Position numbers and translations under genes: made by a program. From positions 14,266,770 through 14,330,769 of the forward strand of contig CM119271.1 in NCBI GenBank assembly GCA_051294375.1: a stretch of DNA of 64,000 nucleotides. Direction: 5' to 3'. The notes beneath the pieces were generated by a model. That model was given only the letters and a program-made list of their open reading frames with translations. It did not search any database and was not told the DNA's origin. Positions 60,655-64,000 of the stretch are shown piece by piece. Origin of the DNA: Paraspadella gotoi (Eukaryota > Chaetognatha). Position 1 is the first letter of the stretch. The number at the start of each line of letters is the position of its first letter.

Positions 60655-61391
60655 TTACGTAAAATATAAGCGAATCACTTTTGGCTCGTGCAAAGAGACC
60701 TCAACACAATAGTCTCCCTTCATAAGTCCCAAGGTGCCTCTCACTTTGAAAGACTCCTTCTTGATGTCGCTGTAGTCGATGGCTTCGTCCCTCAGCGACG
60801 CGAGATTCGGGAGAAGTTGAAACCAACGTCGCGAGATCTCGTCGAGGTAGGACTTGGTCGAAGCCTCTTCCTCGCGACTCCCGAAGAGAGGGTAACGCAA
60901 TCCCGCCTCTTTCCCGAGCTCGTACAGGGCAGAGTCTAAAACCTGGTCCCGCGAATACGTCAAATGTTTCTTTAAAAGTCGTACAACCAAATACGAACGA
61001 CGGATTACGACGAGAGTTTATGTCCAACAGTAAAAATGATCCCTTAATTTATTAAATTAGCTATTTTGCCCCCGACTTTGGACGGGCTAAGGTGAGTTAA
61101 GGCCTCTTATCCCTCCTACAAGATAACGCACTCACACACTAGTTAACTTTAAAAAAAAAAATGGCTTCCCTATCAATGAAGTAGGATAATGTTTTTATGA
61201 ACCGTTACATTTTTTTTTATGAATCGTATCATTTATTGTAGCTTCCATTAACTGTACCTTCCTAAGAACTGAGTTTCGCTCGAGGTCGGCAAGTCGGCGG
61301 GCGGATCGAAGGAACTCGAGCTTCTTTGCGTTGGGGACTTGGTCTCCGATCCAAGAGACGTCGAAGCAGAAAGAGTCATCCAACTCCAAGG
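60655..61391 (-). pseudogene. Array family, copy G, 5'-truncated
   Basis: Two exons remain. Exon 61391-61258 encodes the start of the C-terminal module (FCFDVSWIGDQVPNAKKLEF to NSVLRK). Exon 60942-60655 continues VLDSALYELGKEAGLRYPLF and QLLPNLASLRDEAIDYSDIK to a stop. Splice signals and phase 0 at the family intron position are intact. The N-terminal module and most of the linker are missing. The sequence upstream (61400-63000) holds only a tandem duplication, a SINE and a MITE. The remnant is closest to copy D (ALYELGKEA, YLD, RRW). It could be a decayed gene or a gene with a new, unrecognised 5' exon. Confidence 0.65.
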
Positions 61392-61395
61392 CTGA

Positions 61396-61507
61396 TATTA
61401 AAGGAGGGAGAAGTTTTCTTTATTATAAGAGTAAAAAATATTAAAAATATTAAAATATTAAAAATATTAAAGGAGGGAGAAGTTTTCTTTATTATAAGAG
61501 TAAAAAA
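61396..61507. repeat. Direct duplication of about 40 bases
   Basis: The sequence attaaaggagggagaagttt...gagtaaaaaa occurs at about 61396-61437 and again at about 61466-61507, separated by short attaaaaat repeats. It abuts the 5' end of the truncated copy G. Confidence 0.85.
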
Positions 61508-61770
61508 TTCTGAATTCAAAACCTGACCATGAAATTTGTATAGGCTAACTAATATAGAAATTTTTCCAAAATCCATTCAAACATTAATCATTAATCAGTC
61601 TATTATGCCTTCTGACTTTGGACTAGCAACTTTGTTCCGAATTCAATTTTTCTCGATTCTTGGCAGCAAATTTGTAAATTTAAAATTTGTTTTTCCCCTT
61701 TTTTCGATTTCAGGTTTTACGGCGAGCGATACGAGAACTCCTTTGGCTTTAGAACGACAAAGTAACTTTT

Positions 61771-62000
61771 ATGGTGGACTAAAATCCACCAACCGTTTAT
61801 CAGTGGCCATTGGTGCAGGAGGCAAGTCATTCGCCTCCCAACCCATAGGTCCGGGGTTCTAGCCCGGTGGTCGCCTAGCAGTTAAGAGGGACAGGGCGCT
61901 TTACCCGCCTGTAACACGGTGTTACTGCCTGATCCGAAGCTCAGCTTATATTGAACGGTTCTGTCACTAACACATAACAATAATTACTGCCTCTTCACTT
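61771..62000 (+). mobile_element. tRNA-like SINE, copy 2
   Basis: This copy of the element also found at 16750-16984 lies in opposite orientation on the chromosome. Box A (tggccattggtgc) and box B (ggttctagccc) lie in tRNA-like spacing near the 5' end. The two copies differ by scattered substitutions, about ten percent by eye, so both are moderately old. It sits between the truncated array copy G and the MITE. Confidence 0.8.
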
Positions 62001-62281
62001 TCATTTTATAAAACGAGACTTCTGTGACGATAAAAAGCTTACAAAGGTATGTTAAAAACCAAAACGTTGCCGAGTGTTTAAAATAAATAGAACATCAAAT
62101 TTTATGAACCAAGCAATATTGTATTCTTTTAAAAATCATTCAAAAATATCACATTTAAAAGACTAGTTTAACATAAGAGTTTAACATAAGAGAAAAAGAA
62201 AAAGTTTCCTAATCTGTTGACTAATTCTAACAAAAAACTAAATGTTCATACAATGAACGAAAGAAACTGACAATTAACTTA

Positions 62282-62998
62282 CAGAAGGCTTCATATTATA
62301 AAATGTGGTACCCTTTTTTGTGACCAGAACACGTTCCTAGAAAACTACTGAATAGAATTTAATGAAATTTTGCATGCGGAGTACCAGTAGTGATACAAAT
62401 GGAACTATCGAGGCGAATTTTTATATTCCACCCCTAAACTGAGATAAGGGGCCCTAAGGGGGCAGCCCCTGAGGGCCACAAATAGTCAAAAATTTTTTTC
62501 AAATTTTTTTATTATTTTTGTTTTAAACAGTTGGACTCCTCCACAAAAACGTATTTATTACCTCAAAAATATTCATTTACCTTAAGTTTTAGCTTCATGA
62601 ACATCAGCAGTTAAAGTCAGATTTTTAATAATTTGGGAAAATTGGAAGTAAAACGATGAACCATGCAACTTTAACTATACTTAATTATTGCAAATTTATC
62701 AATTTTAGTTCTAAAATGTTTTTTTCTTATGTTGAAAACGTCAATGCACCTGATGCTACTAAAAAATTTGGAAAAAAAAAAAAAAAAATTTAGCATTTTT
62801 TGGCCCCCCAGGGGTCCACCCCCAGGGCCCTGTATCTCTTGTCAGGGGTTGAATATCAAAATTCGCCTCGATAGTTCCATTTATATAGTCATTAGCACTC
62901 TAAATGTAAAATTTCATTAAATTCGATTGGGTAGTTTGGTGGGAACAGATTCTGGTAACAAAAAAGGGGTACTACATTTTATAATATGAAGCCTTCTG
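62282..62998. mobile_element. 717-bp MITE with long terminal inverted repeats and TA target site
   Basis: The ends read cagaaggcttcatattataa and its exact complement, and the inverted similarity continues for about 200 bases inward, including ggaactatcgaggcgaattt. A TA dinucleotide flanks each side (62280-62281 and 62999-63000), the target duplication of Tc1/mariner-type elements. There is no transposase frame, so it is non-autonomous. The inner ends contain GC-rich ggggccct patches, and the middle is A/T-rich. Confidence 0.9.
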
Positions 62999-63118
62999 TA
63001 TTTGGTAAGCTATTATATGAGGCAAAAATTAAGTTTTATAGCTTGGATTAAAATTCCATTTCTTGACGATAAGAAACGATCGAGTTTCTGGACGAAACGA
63101 GGCTTGAGAAAGGCATTG

Positions 63119-63996
<878 letters not shown>

Positions 63997-64000
63997 TTAT

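Overview
This window is nuclear DNA from an animal, probably an invertebrate with a compact genome. The genes are broken by many short, AT-rich introns. The exons are GC-rich and full of CpG (runs such as gacgacgac and cgtcgtcg). The recognisable proteins are eukaryotic and mostly metazoan: hnRNP L, WDSUB1, LAP1/torsin-interacting protein, PI4-kinase beta, LACTB, PDK and SLC41. I cannot place the species; a sponge or another non-bilaterian is only a guess.

Every gene I can support lies on the minus strand, so the window reads from right to left. From left to right: a partial unrecognised gene (1-832); an inverted-repeat element (about 900-1610); a helical-repeat protein ending in C2H2 zinc fingers (1436-5755); a retinol-dehydrogenase-like SDR (7218-9572); an SLC41/MgtE magnesium transporter (10813-13275); pyruvate dehydrogenase kinase (15659-17972, with a SINE in one intron); WDSUB1 (20196-22662); LACTB (22996-24860); hnRNP L (25243-30209); an intronless valyl-tRNA synthetase (33197-35884); PI4KB (37234-42420); LAP1/TOR1AIP (42961-44256); and an F-box protein (44795-46466). 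The 5'-incomplete GDP-L-fucose synthase gene GFUS fills the right end (63119-63971).

Between the F-box gene and GFUS sits the most unusual part: a head-to-tail array of seven paralogues (A-G, 47754-61391) of a family I do not recognise. The typical copy has a ~75-residue N-terminal module (weakly GAF-like by eye), a low-complexity linker with basic, possibly nuclear-localising patches and acidic stretches, and a ~110-150-residue helical C-terminal module. Copies E and F repeat the C-terminal module two and three times. The copies have lost different introns, one shows a 1-nt frame offset, one uses a GC-AG intron, and one (G) lacks its 5' part. A tRNA-like SINE and a 717-bp TA-flanked MITE lie just beyond the truncated copy.

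The remaining genes are housekeeping functions with no obvious shared pathway: mitochondrial metabolism (PDK, LACTB, probably the valyl-tRNA synthetase), Mg2+ transport, phosphoinositide signalling, the nuclear envelope, splicing and ubiquitination. Exon limits were set by matching splice sites, reading phase and the expected protein families by eye; they may be off by a base or two in places.
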